A stretch of 64,000 nt of DNA from Bacillus sp. FJAT-18017 (GTDB lineage Bacteria; Bacillota; Bacilli; Bacillales; Cytobacillaceae), in contig NZ_CP012602.1 of assembly GCF_001278805.1 (NCBI RefSeq), positions 2,014,001 to 2,078,000 of the forward strand, written 5' to 3'. A model generated the notes under the pieces. It ran no database searches and was not told the origin of the DNA. It worked only from the letters and a program-made list of their open reading frames with translations. The position numbers and the translations under genes were made by a program. Shown piece by piece: positions 1 to 9,658 of the stretch (positions are counted from its first letter, which is position 1; each line of letters opens with the position of its first letter).

Positions 1-681
1 GCAGGGATTATGGGAGCTATACTGGGAACTTTATGGCTCATGTTAATTGTAGCGCCAGTAACGATGATCCTTGGTGTCGGTACTGCGATATACCTTGAAG
101 AATATGCAAAAAAAGGCAGACTGCAATCATTTATTCAAACGAATATTTCCAATCTGGCAGGTGTTCCGTCTGTTGTTTTCGGGATTCTTGGATTAACAGT
201 TTTCGCCCGCTGGATGGATCTGGGCTCTGTTATACTAGCAGGAGGCCTAACCATGTCACTGCTTGTCCTTCCGGTGGTAGTTGTTTCAAGCCAGGAGGCC
301 ATACGTGCTGTCCCACAATTTTTACGTGAAGCGTCATACGGGATGGGAGCGACAAAATGGCAAACGATTAAAAATGTTGTATTGCCGACTTCAATTCCAG
401 GGATCCTGACAGGGGTTATCCTGGCATTATCAAGAGCGATTGGTGAAACAGCCCCGCTTGTTGTTCTGGGAATCCCGGCGCTATTAATTCCGTTCCCTGA
501 CAACATTCTGGATAAATTCACGATTTTGCCTGTTCAAATATACTACTGGACTGTTGACTCGGCCCTTGTTGCCGAATATGCAAATCTTGCTGCGGCAACA
601 ATTATCATCTTGTTGCTTGTCCTGTTCATTATGAACTCCGTAGCAGTTTTAATCAGAAATAAATTTCAAAAAAGATATTAA
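1..681 (+). CDS. pstA: PstA, phosphate ABC transporter permease (5' end outside window)
   Basis: Inner-membrane subunit of the high-affinity phosphate importer PstSCAB. The reading frame is open from base 1, so the gene is cut by the window edge; 226 codons are visible, out of roughly 290 usual for the family. The visible part holds several hydrophobic segments and the permease coupling-loop signature (a stretch with EA, G and ATKWQTIKNVVLP near visible residues 99-126) that contacts the ATPase. It ends in NKFQKRY. pstB follows 18 nt downstream, so the two are co-transcribed. In Bacillus this operon is normally under PhoP control; its promoter is outside the window. Confidence 0.95.
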   Translation, partial: AGIMGAILGTLWLMLIVAPVTMILGVGTAIYLEEYAKKGRLQSFIQTNISNLAGVPSVVFGILGLTVFARWMDLGSVILAGGLTMSLLVLPVVVVSSQEAIRAVPQFLREASYGMGATKWQTIKNVVLPTSIPGILTGVILALSRAIGETAPLVVLGIPALLIPFPDNILDKFTILPVQIYYWTVDSALVAEYANLAAATIIILLLVLFIMNSVAVLIRNKFQKRY

Positions 682-699
682 GACGGGAGGCCAATTTCG

Positions 700-1527
700 A
701 TGGGGACTACAACAGGAAAAATCAATTTGAAGCCAGAGCGGCAGAACGATACAAAGAGTGCCGATACTACAAAAAAGGCAGTTTATGAAACAAATGATTT
801 CAATTTATGGTATGGTGAAGGCCATGCGTTAAAAAATATTAATTTGAATATAAATGAGAATGAAGTAACGGCTATTATCGGCCCATCCGGCTGCGGAAAA
901 TCAACATACATCAAAGCTCTCAACAGGATGGTTGAGCTTGTTCCTGGGGTCAGGACATCCGGGGAAATTCTTTATAGGGGTAAAGATATCCATGATAAGG
1001 GTTTCGAGGTTGAAGACCTGAGGACACGCGTCGGTATGGTATTCCAAAAGCCGAATCCATTTCCTAAATCAATTTATGAAAATATTGCTTACGGTCCGAA
1101 AATCCATGGTATCAAAAACAAAAAAGTGTTGGATGAGATTGTTGAGCAAAGCTTGCGTGGCGCAGCGATTTGGGATGAAGTTAAAGACAGACTTAATCAG
1201 AATGCATACGGATTATCCGGTGGCCAGCAGCAGAGAATTTGTATTGCCCGCTGTCTTGCAATCGAACCAGATGTAATCCTTATGGACGAGCCGACCTCAG
1301 CCCTTGACCCTATCTCAACCCTAAAGGTTGAGGAACTAGTTCAAGAATTGAAACAAAATTACAGTATTATTATCGTTACGCATAATATGCAGCAAGCAGC
1401 AAGGATTTCAGATAAAACGGCATTTTTCCTTAATGGTGAGGTTGTTGAATTTGCGGAAACAAATAAAATCTTCTCAAACCCATCAGATCAGCGGACAGAA
1501 GATTATATTTCAGGTAGGTTTGGTTAA
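700..1527 (+). CDS. pstB: PstB, phosphate import ATP-binding protein
   Basis: ATPase that powers phosphate uptake through PstC-PstA. Walker A GPSGCGKS is at residues 61-68, the ABC signature LSGGQQQR is in the middle, and Walker B reads VILMDEP followed by the His switch in VTHNM. At 275 aa it is slightly longer than the family because of a polar N-terminal extension of about 25 residues. The ATG at 700 has a GGGAGG-type ribosome site. B. subtilis has two pstB copies in tandem, but only one is seen here, followed directly by phoU. Confidence 0.97.
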   Translation: MGTTTGKINLKPERQNDTKSADTTKKAVYETNDFNLWYGEGHALKNINLNINENEVTAIIGPSGCGKSTYIKALNRMVELVPGVRTSGEILYRGKDIHDKGFEVEDLRTRVGMVFQKPNPFPKSIYENIAYGPKIHGIKNKKVLDEIVEQSLRGAAIWDEVKDRLNQNAYGLSGGQQQRICIARCLAIEPDVILMDEPTSALDPISTLKVEELVQELKQNYSIIIVTHNMQQAARISDKTAFFLNGEVVEFAETNKIFSNPSDQRTEDYISGRFG

Positions 1528-1603
1528 GCAACATTAGCATATAATTTAATGTGGGTAGCAAGCTTCACTGCACTTTACCAGGAAAAATAATGGGGTGACG
1601 AAA

Positions 1604-2263
1604 GTGGTAACAAGGACAAATTTTGATAATAACTTGAATCAGTTAAAGGAAATGCTAATGGAAATGGTTCGGCTTGCAACTGACGCGGTCAGAGAGTCAA
1701 CCGAGGCGTTAGTTGCTCAGGACCTCGATAAAGCACATAAAATCATAGAAGGCGATAACCGGATTGATGAGCTTGAGTCTAAAATAAATGAATTAGCAGT
1801 TCTGTTGATTGCAACTGAATCTCCAGTTGCAACCGACCTCAGAAAAATCATCGCATCCTTGAAGATTTCCTCTGAGGTCGAACGGATTGCTGACAATGCA
1901 GTAAATATCGCAAAGGCGGCTCTCCATATCGGAAAAGAAAAACACATTAAAGAAATTGTAGATATTCCAAGGATGATGGAGCTCGTTATAGAGATGCTTG
2001 AGTGTTCCTTAAAATCATTTTATGAGAGTGACACAGTCCTTGCGAGGGAATGTGCTAAAAAGGATGATCAAGTTGATGAATTATATGGACAACTGGTTAA
2101 GGAATTATTGAGCTATATTCCCCAAAACCCGGCAGCAACAAATCAAATCCAGCAGCTCGCGTTTACGTGCCGCTATATCGAAAGAATTGGCGACCACTCA
2201 ACCAATATAGCCGAGCAAGTTATTTATCTAGTAACAGGCAAAACGTACGATCTTAATACTTAA
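1604..2263 (+). CDS. phoU: PhoU, phosphate signalling protein
   Basis: Two tandem PhoU domains of helical bundles, 219 aa, with the repeated metal-binding type motif (ERIADNAVNIA near residue 90 and ERIGDHSTNIAEQ near 195). PhoU links the Pst transporter to phosphate signalling and limits uptake when phosphate is plentiful. A GTG at 1595 is also open, but the GTG at 1604 has GGGGTGA 5 nt upstream and gives the family-like start MVTRTNF, so I chose it. It lies 76 nt after pstB and ends the operon before a strong terminator. B. subtilis itself lacks phoU at this place; many other Bacillaceae have it. Confidence 0.93.
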   Translation: MVTRTNFDNNLNQLKEMLMEMVRLATDAVRESTEALVAQDLDKAHKIIEGDNRIDELESKINELAVLLIATESPVATDLRKIIASLKISSEVERIADNAVNIAKAALHIGKEKHIKEIVDIPRMMELVIEMLECSLKSFYESDTVLARECAKKDDQVDELYGQLVKELLSYIPQNPAATNQIQQLAFTCRYIERIGDHSTNIAEQVIYLVTGKTYDLNT

Positions 2264-2267
2264 TCAG

Positions 2268-2306
2268 AAAGCATGGTGCCAGCTAAGTTTGGCACCATGC
2301 TTTTTT
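2268..2306 (+). terminator. rho-independent terminator of the pst-phoU operon
   Basis: A 12-bp stem AAGCATGGTGCC / GGCACCATGCTT is followed by a T run five bases after the phoU stop. Confidence 0.92.
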
Positions 2307-2313
2307 GTAGATA

Positions 2314-2519
2314 AGGAAATTGTAGATTTCGCAAAAGAGGATACCTTTTTTATTAGTATCTACGTCTAGCTCTAGCGCCTATCGCCTAGCAAACTTCAGG
2401 CCTCCTCCCTACGATAAGTCATCATCGAATCGCTTACGCTCTTCGTGATTCCTTTATCTCAGTCGAAGTCCCTCCATTTTTGTACGGCGATGACCAAGGC
2501 GCTTGCACTTTTGTTCTCA
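2314..2519 (+). repeat. dispersed repeat family A, copy 1
   Basis: About 205 bp that recurs almost unchanged at 12129-12337. It contains CTAGCTCTAGCGCCTATCGC near its start and AAGGCGCTTGCACTTTTG at its end. The ends can pair (GCGCC...GGCGC and TATCGCC...GGCGATG) and inner segments also pair (GATAA...TTTATC, GAATC...GATTC), so a long foldable RNA or DNA structure is likely. It sits straight after a terminator, as does copy 2. Degenerate relatives are at 20690-20762 and, inverted, at 36010-36133. The rest of the 2307-2749 gap shows no gene. Confidence 0.85.
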
Positions 2520-2749
2520 TTGTCCTTTTTTTATGCTGACTGTGTCGAATCTCCTCTAAAAAATCGGCTGAAATTTTGTAAATAAATTTTTTTCCGCGAG
2601 TTGGAAAAGGTATGGCGAGGCCAGGCGGATTCCGACAATTTGCGTTTATTGTACAAGGATAGCGGAGGTGCTACGATTATTTAAGAAAAGGCGGCATATT
2701 CTTTGACCCGTCGAATATACATAAAAGTTACCATAAAGGCGGTTGGACA

Positions 2750-3388
2750 ATGATAAAGATAAAAAAGGGAATTATCGGGGAGCCAAGCATTCCTTACAAT
2801 ACGCCCAGGGAGAAAGCGATGGCTGTAGGGACTGGAATATGGCTAAATGGAAAGGTACTGTGGAATTTTGATAACAAAGAGACAATCATGTATGAGGAAC
2901 AAGTGACTATGAGAGTAACAGAGGAAAAGCCTCATTCCAAAGTCAGTTTGCTTTCCTATCATGTTATTAATCATAGTTCAAAGGAAAAACAACTAAAACT
3001 TCTTTCAATGAACTATTTAAAAACAATCCGCCGTGATCACTTTGCCTTCATATCTCCTGCCGATGATACAAGCTTCCACCTTGCAGGCGATCAAATGTTC
3101 ATGATTAATGGACAAACAGAAACAGGAGGCAAATGGGAGAGTACCATAGTGCCTTCTTGGATTATGAATTCCGAACAAATCTGGGCGTCTCTTGAAAAAG
3201 GAATATTGAAATATCAGCCTACTGCAAAAGGAAATCCAGCCACGCTCCTTTCAGCAAGCTTTGGCATTCCTGCAGGGATGACGGCGTTAGTAAGGACATG
3301 GACCATTGCAGGAAGTGATAAAAATGAGTTGGTTAACCTAAATAACGTCCTTTTAAAAAACAGACTAGCATTCCCGATAAAAAAGTGA
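2750..3388 (+). CDS. protein of unknown function, 212 aa
   Basis: I do not recognise this protein. It is soluble looking, with no signal peptide or membrane segment, and is rich in beta-type alternating patterns (for example EEQVTMRV, KVSLLSYHVINHS), suggesting a beta-sandwich. It contains no Cys. An AAGGCGG ribosome site lies 8 nt before the ATG, which fits a real gene. It occupies the position of the small uncharacterised yqz/yqg genes between pst and rpmG in B. subtilis. The gene is flanked by a repeat upstream and rpmG downstream on the same strand. No function is proposed. Confidence 0.7.
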   Translation: MIKIKKGIIGEPSIPYNTPREKAMAVGTGIWLNGKVLWNFDNKETIMYEEQVTMRVTEEKPHSKVSLLSYHVINHSSKEKQLKLLSMNYLKTIRRDHFAFISPADDTSFHLAGDQMFMINGQTETGGKWESTIVPSWIMNSEQIWASLEKGILKYQPTAKGNPATLLSASFGIPAGMTALVRTWTIAGSDKNELVNLNNVLLKNRLAFPIKK

Positions 3389-3441
3389 TATTATAGAAAA
3401 GTCGTATGAACGAATAAGCTTTAGTGTTTGGAGGGAAAAAA

Positions 3442-3591
3442 ATGCGCGTGAATATTACGTTGGCTTGCACAGAATGTGGTGAGCGTAACTATATTTCCAA
3501 AAAAAATAAACGAAACAATCCTGATCGTCTTGAGCTGAAAAAATATTGCTCTAGAGAGAAGCGCACAACAGTACATCGTGAAACAAAATAA
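3442..3591 (+). CDS. rpmG: 50S ribosomal protein L33 (bL33)
   Basis: 49 aa, beginning [17 protein letters not shown] and ending HRETK, the typical L33 sequence. It is a zinc-ribbon-type protein of the large ribosomal subunit near the E site. The ribosome site is GGAGGG, 6 nt before the ATG. The zinc ribbon is incomplete: C9-x2-C12 is present, but the second pair is C36-S-R-E39, so the fourth ligand is Glu. Bacilli usually carry zinc-binding and zinc-free L33 paralogues; this one is intermediate. Its own terminator follows at once. Confidence 0.96.
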   Translation: MRVNITLACTECGERNYISKKNKRNNPDRLELKKYCSREKRTTVHRETK

Positions 3592-3618
3592 GCAGTAGGG
3601 CTTCCTGCTGCTTTTTTT
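3591..3618 (+). terminator. terminator after rpmG
   Basis: Stem AGCAGTAGG / CCTGCTGCT with one T-G pair and a GCTT loop, followed by seven T. The stem starts on the last base of the rpmG stop codon. Confidence 0.85.
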
Positions 3619-3649
3619 GTTGTCTGAAAAAGTTTCAAGGAGGGTTATA

Positions 3650-4213
3650 ATGGAAGAAAAACGCAAATTGAGACAAACTATACTTAGGGAACTTAAACAA
3701 ATACCTGAAGAAGAACATACCCAGCTATCAGATCAAATAGCCGAAACCTTATACATACAGCCAGAATGGAAAAGGGCTTCTGTAATAGGAATAACTATTT
3801 CCCGCCCCCCTGAAATTAATACATACACAATCATTGAACATGCATGGTCGGAGGGCAAAAGGGTAGCTGTACCTAAATGTATCCCTGCCACCAAAGAAAT
3901 GGAATTCCGTTATATTACTAGGTTTGAACAGCTCGAAAGTGTTTACTACGGATTGCAAGAACCAATTAGGGATAAAACAAAACTGGCCGAGCCTAGTGAA
4001 CTTGGGCTGCTGATTGTCCCTGGCCTTGCTTTTACGAAAGAAGGCTTTCGACTAGGATTTGGCGGAGGGTATTATGACCGTTTTCTTTCCAGCAATTCCG
4101 GAGAGACGATAAGCCTCGCAACAAACAGACAAATTCTCGTAAATCTTCCGGTAGAGCCTCATGACAAACCGGTATCTAAAATCATTACCGAACAAGGGGT
4201 TATATTCCCATGA
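3650..4213 (+). CDS. yqgN: 5-formyltetrahydrofolate cyclo-ligase
   Basis: Converts 5-formyl-THF to 5,10-methenyl-THF with ATP, recycling an inhibitory folate; a one-carbon partner to FolD and the glycine cleavage system elsewhere in this window. The protein has 187 aa and the C-terminal family signature GLAFTKEGFRLGFGGGYYDR (nucleotide and folate site). N-terminal basic residues KRKLRQ match the phosphate-binding helix. The ATG at 3650 is chosen because AAGGAGG lies 6 nt upstream; an upstream TTG at 3617 in the terminator tail is unlikely. The stop overlaps the next ATG by four bases, indicating translational coupling. Confidence 0.95.
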   Translation: MEEKRKLRQTILRELKQIPEEEHTQLSDQIAETLYIQPEWKRASVIGITISRPPEINTYTIIEHAWSEGKRVAVPKCIPATKEMEFRYITRFEQLESVYYGLQEPIRDKTKLAEPSELGLLIVPGLAFTKEGFRLGFGGGYYDRFLSSNSGETISLATNRQILVNLPVEPHDKPVSKIITEQGVIFP

Positions 4214-4995
4214 TGTTAGGGAAGTTTATAAGTATCTTAATGATATTCCTTGCAACTGTTGCGGGGTGGTATCTCAGGGCGCTGACTTTATCAGGGGCGG
4301 TAGCTGCAATTTTTTGCGCATGGGCCATTTTGGCTGGAAACGGAATAGAGGGACTGATTCTTCTCGGTGTATTCTTCGTTACCTCAAGTTTATGGTCAAA
4401 GTATAAAAGTAAAGCAAAAGCAGCACTTGAAGAAAAATTGGCGAAAGGGTCGAGAAGGGACTGGAAGCAGGTGGCAGCTAATGGCGGCCCTGCAGCTCTT
4501 TGCAGTCTGGCCTTCCTCGCTACGGGAAATGAAATATGGATTATTTGTTTTGCTACTGCGATTGCGAGCGCAAATTCCGATACATGGGCATCTGAAATTG
4601 GCTCATTAAGCAGGAAAGAGCCCTTTAACATACTTACATTCAGGCGCGCGGAACGTGGGACCTCGGGGGCCGTCAGTTTTATGGGGACAATGGCCGGAGT
4701 GGCTGGATCGGCACTGATTGCCCTCCTGTCAGTATATCTTTTGAACCTTCAGCCCGGCACTGGTGTATTGATTTTTATCTTTGGTTTTGTTGGAAATGTT
4801 ATTGATACATTGCTTGGGGCATATGCCCAGGCTTTGTATAGATGCCAAAATTGCGGTATTGAGACAGAAAAGGGATTTCATTGTGGGCAGAGGACAAGAA
4901 AACTTAAGGGACTCAAGTTCTTGGATAATGACCTGGTTAATTTCTTGTCTGGTTTTCTGGCTGTCACCGGGACATTCATCTGGCATGTTTTTTAA
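4210..4995 (+). CDS. DUF92 family integral membrane protein
   Basis: 261 aa with five or six hydrophobic segments and the family's polar motif ASANSDTWASEIG near residue 125, which probably forms an active site. DUF92 relatives in plants and cyanobacteria are phytyl-phosphate kinases (VTE6), suggesting a role as a CTP-dependent lipid-phosphate kinase; this is inference only. A CxxC (CQNCG) and a further Cys (FHCGQ) near residues 214-226 could bind a metal. Start and stop overlap with yqgN (ATGA). Confidence 0.85.
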   Translation: MMLGKFISILMIFLATVAGWYLRALTLSGAVAAIFCAWAILAGNGIEGLILLGVFFVTSSLWSKYKSKAKAALEEKLAKGSRRDWKQVAANGGPAALCSLAFLATGNEIWIICFATAIASANSDTWASEIGSLSRKEPFNILTFRRAERGTSGAVSFMGTMAGVAGSALIALLSVYLLNLQPGTGVLIFIFGFVGNVIDTLLGAYAQALYRCQNCGIETEKGFHCGQRTRKLKGLKFLDNDLVNFLSGFLAVTGTFIWHVF

Positions 4996-5043
4996 GCAAA
5001 ACATGGTGCTTTTACATTGAACATAACATTCAAGGGAGGATGA

Positions 5044-5994
<951 letters not shown>

Positions 5995-6015
5995 AACAAA
6001 CCTTCGTTAACCGAG

Positions 6016-6068
6016 TAAGGGCCGAGGCTGAGTCGCCTCGAAAAACATTGGTAACCAATCGGCCTTAA
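6016..6068 (+). other. candidate three-way-junction structure downstream of ldh
   Basis: Three helices nest here. The outer arms are TAAGGGCCGA and TCGGCCTTA. Inside are the hairpins CGAGGC-TGAGTC-GCCTCG and ATTGG-TAA-CCAAT. There is no T run, so it is not a standard terminator; it could stabilise the ldh mRNA 3' end. Confidence 0.45.
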
Positions 6069-6131
6069 GCGTGATTATCGTAAAGTATAGTTCCTTCTTC
6101 CTCAAGGTAAACTAGGGATGGAGGGATTATC

Positions 6132-6323
6132 ATGAAAAAAAGCGTTTCATCTTTAATGATTGCTGGGACTGCGGGTTATTTTCTTTATCGTAACCGTTAC
6201 AGAGTTATGAATGCAGTGCTTGGTACGGGTTGGGTAAGAAAAGCTGCAGTCAGAACCTTTATGGGAATGCCCGGTATGAGGGATAAAATGATGAATACTG
6301 TATTTGGAGGGCCGACCCGTTAA
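6132..6323 (+). CDS. small basic protein of unknown function (YqgO position)
   Basis: 63 aa, strongly basic. It starts MKKSVSSLMIAGTAGYFLYRNR, a single short hydrophobic stretch followed by Arg-rich sequence and a Gly/Met-rich tail (FMGMPGMRDKMM). The layout resembles the short DUF3918/YrzQ-type proteins of bacilli, with a probable membrane-associated N-terminus. ATGGAGGGATT gives a good ribosome site. Its location just before gluP matches yqgO of B. subtilis, but I could not verify homology. Confidence 0.7.
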   Translation: MKKSVSSLMIAGTAGYFLYRNRYRVMNAVLGTGWVRKAAVRTFMGMPGMRDKMMNTVFGGPTR

Positions 6324-6345
6324 TTACGGGGCGGCTTTTCTTTTA
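6311..6345 (+). terminator. terminator overlapping the end of the small gene
   Basis: Stem GCCGACCCGT / ACGGGGCGGC with one mismatch and loop TAATT, then TTTTCTTTT. The stem uses the last codons of the gene. Confidence 0.85.
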
Positions 6346-6373
6346 TTCTTGTCATGAATGAAGAGGGCGGAGA

Positions 6374-6403
6374 TTGGATTGACTCCTTCATATTCAGTAT
6401 AAT
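6374..6403 (+). promoter_or_regulatory. candidate SigA promoter for gluP
   Basis: TTGGAT at 6374-6379, 18 nt spacer, TATAAT at 6398-6403. It lies upstream of the repeat that forms the gluP leader. Confidence 0.5.
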
Positions 6404-6484
6404 AGTGAAGATAAAGACTTTTTGCATTTCATACTACAAATTATACTAAAGAATTTCAGAGGCGTATTTTATTGATTGGACCGG

Positions 6485-6602
6485 AAGGCACGAAGACTCC
6501 TACGGGAGACAAGGCCAGTGGGAGACCCCGCAGGAGCAAAGCGACGAGGAGGCTCCCAGGCCGCCCGTGGAAAGCGAAGTGCCTGGAGGGGAAATCACAG
6601 AA
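6485..6602 (+). repeat. dispersed GC-rich palindromic repeat (family B) in the gluP leader
   Basis: About 115 bp, much richer in G and C than the surroundings. It carries the hallmarks of a repeat common in Bacillaceae intergenic regions: GACTCCTACGGGAGAC, GAGACCCCGCAGGAGC, CGAGGAGGCTCCCAGGCCG and GGAAAGCGAAGTGCCTGGAG. Several of these arms are mutually complementary. It is open in the gluP frame, which makes an automatic gene caller extend gluP backwards. Family assignment is from memory. Confidence 0.7.
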
Positions 6603-6634
6603 TCTATATAGGTTTAAGAAAGCAGGGGAACTTC

Positions 6635-8179
6635 TTGTACAATAAGGAAGATTATCTTTTTTGGAATCTTGCCGAATCATTCATAATCGGCTCAGGTTAT
6701 AGAATTGTAAAATTGTTTCCAAATCAACAGGAACTGTGGCTTGAAAAAAAAGAAAATAATAAAGCTCCAATTATCCGTTTGCTCCGTTACAATTTGGATT
6801 GGGGAAATTGGATGGAACGGGATATCCAGCTGACTGCTTCAACCGGCGATAAAATTAGGAAACAAATGAATAAACGAAGGCTTGGAGTTGTTAATATTTA
6901 TGTAAGCGAGCTCCCGCCAGTTGATGAGTATAAACATTTATTAGACAAGCCTGTTGTTTTGAAAAGCACTTTTTCAGAAACCTCAGTTCATACGATTCTG
7001 TTTGCCGATGGATTGTATCAGGAGGCTCAAAAGGATTTAGCAGTATTGTCTGGCATTGATTCCATTTCTCTTAATCAGAGGGATGATGCTGAGCCGGAAG
7101 ACCTTGAGTCATTGAAGGAACGCACGCTTGGGCATGCGAGGGAGGCAAACAGGGAAGAACAGGCTCTGTTTAGGGCCGGAAAGCCGATATTTACATACGT
7201 TTTTATGGCCCTGCAAATTATGATTTTCATTTTGCTTGAATTATCTGGAGGCAGTACAAATCCTTCGACGTTAATTCAATTCGGTGCAAAGTTTAATCCG
7301 CTTATTCTTCAGGGAGAGTGGTGGCGATTCTTTGCCCCTATTTTCCTTCATATTGGGTTTCTTCATTTGGCTATGAATACACTGGGACTTTATTTTGTCG
7401 GGACTGCTGTAGAAAAAATACTTGGGAGCACGAGGTTTATTTTTGTGTATCTTGTTGCTGGATTTGGCGGTTCTTTGGCTAGCTTCCTGTTCAGCCATGA
7501 TTTATCGGCAGGTGCGAGTGGTGCGATTTTTGGCCTGCTCGGCGCTCTTCTTTACTTTGGAATCACTTTTCCAAGCCTGTTTTTACGAACAATGGGCCCT
7601 ACTGTTTTCTTTATTATTATCTTCAACCTTGCATTCGGCTTTTCAGTGTCGATGGTTGATAATGCAGGCCACCTTGGCGGCTTGGCTGGCGGTTTCTTGG
7701 CGGCTGGGATTGTTCACTTTCCGAAAAAAAAGAAGCTGCTTCTCCAATTTGGTTTTCTTCTATTAACGTTGTTGACAATAGGCTCAGGTCTTTTTTATGG
7801 ATACAATACAGATTTGAGTTCCAAGGATGAACAATCACTAGTAATGCTTGCAGAGGAATACATATCAAAAGAAAATTATGATGATGCATATAACCTTTTA
7901 AAGGAATTTGAGGCGAAAAACAAAGTAACTGAAAGAACGTACTTTTTACTTTCTTTTACAGAAATAAAAAAAGAAATGCTTCCTGAGGCAAAAAGGCATC
8001 TAAAACAGGCGATCAATTTGGATGAAGATTTTCATGAAGCCCACTATAATCTCGCACTTGTATATTTGGAGGAAGGGAATCTTGAAGAAGCCCGTAAGCA
8101 TGCGGCACAGGCAGCAGAAATTAAACCCGACCAGCAAGAATATCAAAACTTGGTAATAGAACTTGACAACCTGCCTTGA
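6635..8179 (+). CDS. gluP: GluP, rhomboid intramembrane serine protease with TPR tail
   Basis: 514 aa. A soluble N-terminal domain of about 190 residues is followed by seven hydrophobic segments of the rhomboid fold, with catalytic Ser in GASGAIFG and catalytic His in NAGHLGG. A C-terminal pair of TPR-like repeats ends the protein (for example EAHYNLALVYLEEGNLEEARKH). In B. subtilis GluP (YqgP) cleaves membrane proteins such as a magnesium transporter and affects cell division. An ATG at 6476 is open, but that would translate a dispersed repeat. The TTG at 6635 has AGGGGA 5 nt upstream and gives the family-like start MYNKEDY. Confidence 0.9.
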   Translation: MYNKEDYLFWNLAESFIIGSGYRIVKLFPNQQELWLEKKENNKAPIIRLLRYNLDWGNWMERDIQLTASTGDKIRKQMNKRRLGVVNIYVSELPPVDEYKHLLDKPVVLKSTFSETSVHTILFADGLYQEAQKDLAVLSGIDSISLNQRDDAEPEDLESLKERTLGHAREANREEQALFRAGKPIFTYVFMALQIMIFILLELSGGSTNPSTLIQFGAKFNPLILQGEWWRFFAPIFLHIGFLHLAMNTLGLYFVGTAVEKILGSTRFIFVYLVAGFGGSLASFLFSHDLSAGASGAIFGLLGALLYFGITFPSLFLRTMGPTVFFIIIFNLAFGFSVSMVDNAGHLGGLAGGFLAAGIVHFPKKKKLLLQFGFLLLTLLTIGSGLFYGYNTDLSSKDEQSLVMLAEEYISKENYDDAYNLLKEFEAKNKVTERTYFLLSFTEIKKEMLPEAKRHLKQAINLDEDFHEAHYNLALVYLEEGNLEEARKHAAQAAEIKPDQQEYQNLVIELDNLP

Positions 8180-8277
8180 CCAGGATAAAGGAACTTTAAT
8201 CTATTGGCTGTTGAGGCTAAAAGGAAAGACAAGTATACTTGTTGAGAAAAGCAAATGGACCAGAGGAGAAGGAAAAA

Positions 8278-8502
8278 GTGAAGACAGTTTACGATATTCA
8301 GCAATTCTTAAAGAGATATGGCACCATTATATACCTCGGAGAACGCCTGGCCGATTTGGAAATGATGGAAGATGAACTAAGCGAAATGTATAATTCCCAG
8401 TTAATCGAAAGAAATGAGTTCCAAAATGCACTCATGCTTTTGAGGCATGAGATACAGATGGAGAAAGAAAAAAAACAATTAAAAAAAGGTGACAGCAAAT
8501 GA
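8278..8502 (+). CDS. yqgQ: YqgQ family small protein
   Basis: 74 aa, acidic and all-helical ([14 protein letters not shown], then [15 protein letters not shown], then a charged Lys/Glu tail). It matches the small YqgQ proteins of bacilli, which fold as a three-helix bundle and may bind single-stranded nucleic acid; this role is not proven. The GTG at 8278 is preceded by AGGAG and AAGGA and gives the family start; a TTG at 8239 is also open but has no ribosome site. The stop overlaps the glcK ATG (ATGA). Confidence 0.85.
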   Translation: MKTVYDIQQFLKRYGTIIYLGERLADLEMMEDELSEMYNSQLIERNEFQNALMLLRHEIQMEKEKKQLKKGDSK

Positions 8503-9470
8503 CAGAGAAATGGCTAGCAGGTGTTGACCTTGGCGGGACAACAACAAAATTGGCTTTTATTACAGTATACGGTGAGATACTGCATAAGTGGGAGATACCA
8601 ACCGATAATTCGAATGAGGGTAAAAATATCCTCGTAAACATAGCTAAAGCAATTGATGAAAAGCTTGAGGCACTTGGCCGGCGTAAGGATAAACTAGCGG
8701 GTGTAGGCATGGGCGCCCCGGGACCGGTTAACTATGAAACTGGAGTCCTTTACAACGCAGTTAACCTTGGGTTAAGGGATAACTATCCATTACAGGATAT
8801 ACTTGAAATGGAAACAACACTTACAGCAGCGATTGATAATGATGCTAACTGCGCTGCAATAGGGGAGATGTGGAAGGGCGCCGGGGAGGGTGCGAAAGAC
8901 CTGGTATGTGTGACACTTGGAACAGGCGTTGGCGGCGGTGTAATAGCGAATGGACAAATAGTCCAGGGAGCTAGTGGAGCAGCCGGGGAATTAGGTCATA
9001 TTACATCAATAGCGGTTGGCGGAGCCAATTGCAATTGTGGAAAAACAGGCTGCCTCGAGACAATTGCATCGGCAACGGGGATTGTAAGGTTAGGAATGAA
9101 GGCATTGGAGCAAAGCCAAACCGGAGCGATGGCCGATGTTTTTAAATCCAAAGGCTCAATTAGCGCGAAAGATGTATTTGACAGTGCGCGAAATGGTGAC
9201 TCTTCGGCGCTTGCTGTTATAGAAGAAGTTTCTTTCCATTTAGGATTTGCCCTCGCGAATATTGCAAATACCCTAAATCCAGAAAAGATTGTTCTTGGCG
9301 GTGGAGTCTCCAGAGCTGGAGAAATACTGACAGGGAAGGTCCAGCAGCATTTTGAACAGTTTGCTTTTCCTAGGGTTCGTGAATCAACAAAAATTGATTT
9401 GGCTACCCTGGGGAACGACGCAGGTGTCATTGGAGCAGCATGGCTGGCAAAGAATAAATTATCAATCTAA
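8499..9470 (+). CDS. glcK: glucokinase, ROK family
   Basis: Phosphorylates free glucose to glucose-6-phosphate with ATP. 323 aa. The N-terminal phosphate loop DLGGTTTK is near residue 10. The ROK signature with its zinc site reads GELGHI then [10 protein letters not shown] near residues 165-188, and the C-terminal glycine loop is VLGGGVS. It overlaps yqgQ by four bases, the same arrangement as in B. subtilis, so expression is coupled to gluP-yqgQ. Confidence 0.97.
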   Translation: MTEKWLAGVDLGGTTTKLAFITVYGEILHKWEIPTDNSNEGKNILVNIAKAIDEKLEALGRRKDKLAGVGMGAPGPVNYETGVLYNAVNLGLRDNYPLQDILEMETTLTAAIDNDANCAAIGEMWKGAGEGAKDLVCVTLGTGVGGGVIANGQIVQGASGAAGELGHITSIAVGGANCNCGKTGCLETIASATGIVRLGMKALEQSQTGAMADVFKSKGSISAKDVFDSARNGDSSALAVIEEVSFHLGFALANIANTLNPEKIVLGGGVSRAGEILTGKVQQHFEQFAFPRVRESTKIDLATLGNDAGVIGAAWLAKNKLSI

Positions 9471-9544
9471 ATTTCTTTATCCAACTTCTTGCAGCAAACA
9501 AATAAGAGTGGAATTATTTTCTCTAATAAAAGCTTCGCCAAACT

Positions 9545-9573
9545 GGGCCCTTTGAGGGTCCTTTTTATTTTTT
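9545..9573 (+). terminator. terminator after glcK
   Basis: Hairpin GGGCCC-TTTGA-GGGTCC (one G-U pair) followed by TTTTTATTTTTT. Confidence 0.85.
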
Positions 9574-9658
9574 GGTTCTGCCATATCTTTTTTTCTGATC
9601 CATGCACATACATTTTTAAAAGGACTTGGATTTTACCGGTTAGAAAAGGAGAGATCGG

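Noticed and set aside
6476-6634. N-terminal extension of GluP
   Set aside because: It is a translated dispersed repeat; the family start is at TTG 6635 with a proper ribosome site.
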